From the NCBI RefSeq assembly GCF_026151205.1, contig NC_087073.1:4175001-4239000 (forward strand): 64,000 nucleotides of DNA. Reading direction: 5' to 3'. Below are positions 24,201 to 30,200 of the stretch, piece after piece. The stretch comes from Bolinopsis microptera (Eukaryota; Ctenophora; Tentaculata; Lobata; Bolinopsidae). Positions within the stretch are counted from its first letter, which is position 1. Each line of letters starts with the position of its first letter. The translations under genes were made by a program, and so were the position numbers. The notes under the pieces were generated by a model, which saw only the letters and a program-made list of their open reading frames with translations, was not told where the DNA came from and did no database searches.

Positions 24201-27200
24201 ATTACTACTGTACTCAAAGTTTGAGTAAAGTAGTAATTCAATTTCGAAATTTTTTAGTTGTAAACATTTTTCAATTTTATTCCTCATAACTTTCTTGCAT
24301 TTTTGCTTTTTCCACTCTTACTTTTTTCAAACTTTAAATTCGTTTAGTAACACTGGTTTTCTCCTGCTTCCTTACATGGTCTTGTAACCGGCCATCATGA
24401 ACAGAGTCAGACTCCCAATTAAAGCATAGGAATCCTCTCAACTTGTCAATGCCTCTGTCATATCATGATCTAACTAGTATTTAACACGGAAACTCCCGTA
24501 CAGGTCGGAGATATTGAAGCTAAGTTGAATGAGAAAGAGAAACAACTGGAAGCTCTGATCGCTGAGCTGAACGAGGCTAAAGCCGAGCAAGAAAACTCAT
24601 CACGAATGGAGAGTGAGTTGGACACGCTGCAGAAACAAATCGAGAGTCTGACCGGCCGACCTACTTCTGAAGGTAAGGCCAAGGAATGCGAATTTTTAAA
24701 ATTCCACATGGCATCAAATTCCATTAAATTAAAAGATGGTCATTTGTCGCGATCGAGTTAAAAGCTTGGACATTTCCCAGCTTTATAGACTCACATACGC
24801 CTAGTTGCGCCTGTTACCCTTGTGTAATGTGTATCCATATTCCACAATGCCTCTCCCTCCTTGTTCCGCCATAAAAATGTCACAAAGCATGCCTGCAGCT
24901 TTAGCAGACACGATTCAGACCTATAATATGTCATGCATAATGACTTGGAGTTATTCTATATCAATTTCGTTATCTTGTGATGAATCTCGGTGAAGGTAGG
25001 CCGTATGGGATCATCATATTACATTAGAGGCCTTACATGAATTCACATGCGGGAGTAGGGAGTAAAATCACATACCTTCCACACCGAGTTAAGATATTTC
25101 TGCAGGCTCGCTGTTGTAGCCCTTGAACACCTGCCACGTATACGAAGCTTACGTCCAAACTGTGCCGGCCAGTTCTTGTGCGCGCTCTCTATTTTGCAGT
25201 ACCGGGCCCCGCCTCTGTTTTTGTTCACTGTTTGTCTCGCGAGAGTTCAGATATATTGTGGAATTTGGATATTATATTTTTGCGTGTGTGTCTAATGTCT
25301 ATATAAGAGGGAGTCTGTGCGTGATATCTATTTATTCTTGTTGTGCCCCTTACCTGACGTGGTGACACGTCCTCAGTTTAGGAAAAGTTAGATTTGTAAC
25401 TTAAACTTGTTGTGTGCTCGGCTAATGTTGTTATTGTGACCCTTTATAATTGTATGATTACATTTGATTTGTGTCTTGTTGTATCAGTGTTCAGAACAGT
25501 ATTATCATTGCTCCACGTACCACGCTTTTTGTTGTTTTTTGTGTTTCGTGCCCTAATATTTCTCTTCGTTACCCCCTCCCAGATATGGCCGAGGTAGAAT
25601 CGCAGCTCGCTGCAATGACGGAAGCTCTGGAGAAGAAGGAGGATGAGCTGATCGAAATGACCGCCATGCACAACATTACTATCCGCGACAATAAAGACCA
25701 GCTGGAAACTTTGGAAGCTGAAGTGTTGAGATTGAGCGATGCACTGAAGGATGCAAATGGTGCCAAAGAATCTTTCGAGGATGAAAATGAGGAGCTGGAG
25801 AAAGAGCTTGCTGCTGCCAAACAAGGTAAATAGTGAGACGAGAGAGTGAGAAGCCAGTGCTTTTGAGTGTGGAAGTGTGAGGGTGAGGCAGAAACTGGGA
25901 GTATATGTGTGAGGGAGGAATGTTGAGTGTGAGTACGTGTGTGAGGGAGGAATGTTAAGTGTGAGTGGAGATAGTGTGTGAGGGAGGAATGTTGAGTGTG
26001 TGTGGAGATAGTGTGTGAAACTGAGAGAGTGATGTGCTGGCAGAGTGTGACGTCATCTAGGCTGTGCAGTGAGAGAGAGAGAGAGAGAGGCGTGTTCACA
26101 GAGTTGAGTGTAAGGAGAGTGACAGATGCCACGTGGCAAAATGGTCACGTGGTACAGCGGTCCTTTCCCTCAATCAATCTTGACAGTAGGCGTACCCTAT
26201 AACAATTCTCTTGAGAGAGCAGGAAGAGCTTTAGAAGCTCGGTAGATTCGTGCGTCAAGGCTCTCGTGCTAGATGTCCTTCACTGAATACGTAGAAACGA
26301 TTTTCTCACGTACCAGTTCCCACCTGTTAATTAACTTAGCTCAGATAACAGATTAGAGTTTAGTTCTAAAGTGGTTGATATAATTTATAAGCACAGATGG
26401 TTAACAAAAGACCCATCTGGAGTACACTGTTAGACCATATATAGTGTAAGCTTGTGAGCGTTTCAAAGTAGCCACCCTTGTAAGTGACGTGTCCTAACTC
26501 AACAATAAGAGAGAGAACATTCTAGAACAATTTGTGAGTGTGAGTTTCAATGATCTAAAGTGTCTGCACTTGGAGAAGGAACGATTCTTGATTTATTGGA
26601 GCTGATCGAATTACACGCTGTAAATTGTTAAAGTTGCTGAGAATTATTTGTACCGCGCTGACTGGATCATGGTTACATATACACTGGTAGACATTATTTT
26701 ACATCTGCACTGATGAGGCGTGGTGATGTACACTGTCCGAAGACACGTACGGCTATACAATTTATTAAGAGTTTGGCGCTGAGAACATGGTTATTTAATT
26801 TCGGTGAAGTATTCCGAGGAGTGGCCCTGCTGAGCAGTTTTAGTCGCCGATGTGGTTGTGATTTAATTAAACTTTAAAGTTAAAATGAAGTCGCTAATTA
26901 AAGTTATAGTAATGTAACCACAGCATGAGAAATGAGAATGTTACATGAACATACAGCATGAGAACAATACTCACGATATTAAATTGTTGTAACATGTGCA
27001 CAGCGTATCCTTCTTGCTGATATTCATTGAACCCGCCCTTCTTTCCGCGCCAGATGCCGAACAGAAAGTATCTGAACTGCGTGAACAGCTAAACCTGGAA
27101 ACAAACGAGGCTAAAACCGCGGCCAAAACCGCGGCAGACCAATGTCTGAGTTTATCCTCGGAAGTTGAACTCCTGACTAAGGAGCTCGCTGTTTCCAAGG

Positions 27201-30200
27201 AAGGTAATGGCTGCACATCTGATCTCACATGATTAATTCTTAAGCGAAGAGTTATTTAATTTCAGCGACTCGAAGTTTTTTTGAGGAGTGACCCTGCTGA
27301 GCAGTAAACAGCCGATATGGTTGTGAATTGTGATTTTATTAAATTTGAAATATAGTCGCTAATTAAAGTTATAGTAATGTAACCACAGCACGAGAATGTT
27401 ACATGAACATACAGCATGAAAACAATAGTAACGATATTAAACTGCTGTTATATGTGAATAATAACCGAGAGACTTATGTGTAGTGTATACTTCGCGCTGA
27501 TATTCATTGAACCCGCCTTCTTTCCGCGCCAGATGCCGAACAGGAACTAGCTGAACTGCATGAGCAGCTAAACCTGGAATCAGACAAGACTAAAATTGCG
27601 GCAGACAGTTGTCTGAGTTTATCCTCGGAAGTTGAACTTCTGACAAAGGAGCTCGCTGTTTCCAAAGAAGGTAATGGCTGCACATGATTGATTCTAAAGT
27701 GATATTGCTCACCTCCACATCATCCAGATCTTTTTGATTTGAAAACCTAGAGACCGCCTTTTTGATTTAAAAACCGAGAGACGTTCTTTTGATTTAAAAA
27801 CCGAGACCACCTTTTTGATTTAAAAACCGAGACCACCTATACTCACACCTCAGCATCTTGAACCACTGATTGCTGCACATTTGATTGAATTATATACTGG
27901 GTAAAGATTAGCGCGGTGTGATCTGTACAGTGTACGTGTGTTTCAGTCTACTTATCTGTAACTGTTTAGTGTTTACTCTATTGATTTGTGAGGAAAGGTG
28001 TTGATAACTGGAGCTGTATGTGGCTGGGCGCGGCTGTCACTTATATTTACATGCATTTAACGTGATGAAATCTTACACAATTCAAACCGCTGTATTGATC
28101 AACTATTTTTCGCTTTTTCAGATTGTGAGAACCTTCTCACTAAAAACAAAGCTGCTAGTGAATTCATCGTAGAGCTCCAAAATGACTTGAAGGCAGCAGA
28201 TGAAGAAAAAACTTCCCTCGAGCATGAACATGACAAGTTGAAAGAGCAGCTTGCAGCTGTTCAACTTGGTAATACATCTTGTATATACATCTAGGCGTTT
28301 TAAAGATATAGTACTGAGCTTCGATTCCATATAACTTCGCATCGAATAATGCTTCGTTTTAAGCTAAATAGTAATCTATGGCCTATCAACTTTACAATAA
28401 GCTGTGTTTATGCATTGATTTTAGCTATGAATTTGGGTGCTTTTAACGATGGCTCAGGAGTGAGGAATAGATAAATACATACGGAGATAGAATTAGATAA
28501 ATCAGTCCTGAACTTTCTCTATATTCACTGCATTTTCAGAGGCCAGCGAAAAGTCAAATGCTCTAGAAGCTACTATTGCTGCCCTGCAGACCGAGCTTAA
28601 CAACATGAAGAACAGCCAAGTCTCTGCCATATCAGATGCTGAGTCGGAGATTTCAGAAAAATCCGAGGAGCTAGCAGTAGTTCAATCGGAAAACGAATCC
28701 CTGGAAGCCGAGAAAGAAATTCTCATGGTTGAAAAGGAAGAAAAATCAGAGCTGCTAGCAGCTGCTCTGTCCGATAACGAATCCTTGGAATCCGAGAAGG
28801 ATGTTATCCTGGGTGAAAAAGAAAACCTAGAATCCGCCAGTGCCGAACTGCAGTCTGAGGTAGAAACTTACAAGAAAGATCTTGAAGCCCTGGCAGAATC
28901 ACACCACAATCTCCAGCTTCAGATCCAATCGCTTCAAGGTGATCACAGTAAGCTGAACGAGGATCTGGTCACTCTCCAGGAACAACTTGCTAAAGCTTCC
29001 TCCGAGAGGGACGCCGCCCTGACAGAGCTGGACTCGGCCAGGGAGGAGATGAACCTCAAGATCGAGGAAGAAGTGCTGAAGAAATCTGCTGAGATCGTGG
29101 TTGAACAGGAGCAGGTTAAGACCTTGACCTCGAGCCTGAGCGAATATGAGGGCCAGATTGCTGGCTACAAGTCCAAGCTGGAGGAAATGCAAAAATTGGC
29201 CGATCAGCTTGATTCTGTGAACGGTAAATTTGTTGTCTTTATGTTTTATGATTTGTATTTCGTCGTATTTGTAGATAATCCGCTGGCTTATCTTGCCACT
29301 GATGTTATTTCGATGTTTGTCCCAATTGTAGAATGTAGATGTTGTAACCACACTGAGATGGTAACAATGAAGTACTTATAATAATTATTTAATTGCTAAC
29401 CTCCATTTCAGCTGAACTGACCAAATCTCAAGCCGAAGCTAACTCCATTCGACAAAAGTATGACGAATTAGACGGTAAGTTGTAGAAACATTTCAAGATG
29501 GCTTCTTAACTTTGCTCCTTTATGTTTCAGTTTCATAGATGTTTTGTGGTTTCGATTTGATTTGTAAAAGCAAACGTGAAACATCATTTAAGAGATACTC
29601 AACTTCCGAACTCAAATCAATAGCCATTAAAGTTTAAACACTTATCTTAGCATTTACACGATACAGTTCATCCGAGATTCAGGATGGAATCAATCCAGAT
29701 ATTATACCCTAACAAGTACATAAAAGCATAGATCATAGAACAACTACTGGCTAACTAATTAAGTATTTTAAAACCACCCTTTGTGTTGCTTATTTACTAA
29801 GCATGGTTTTCCAACGTATGTGCGCTACGCTAATCGCCTATTGCTTTGTGAGCCATGCATGTTCATGAATATCATTAATACAGGAGAGTTTAAGGTCAAG
29901 GACTCTTTGATCAAGTCGACAAAAGATTATAATGACGATCTCATGAAGCAATTGTCAGAGGCTAAACAGAGTGGCGACAAATTACAAAAATCGTTGAATA
30001 ATTACGAGAATTCCCAAAAAACGCGGGAAGGTAACATTAATGGCTTGCGAATGCGGTTCATGCCTATTCGTGACCGCTATGAAAGCGGTCGATATCCGTG
30101 CACGCTGCTTTGATAAATAATCCCCCAATCCACATTCCACACGCTGCTTGAATCACGATGGAATTCAGTCAGTTCGGTTCAATTGACGCACTGTTCAGCA

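Noticed and set aside
25569-26132. 187-aa minus-strand ORF over exon 7 and the following intron
   Set aside because: Half is antisense of a coiled-coil exon and half is antisense of a GT/GA minisatellite (His/Thr/Ser low complexity).
28899-29351. 150-aa minus-strand ORF opposite exon 11
   Set aside because: Leu-rich antisense of a Glu/Lys/Gln coiled coil; the plus strand has correct splice sites and phases.
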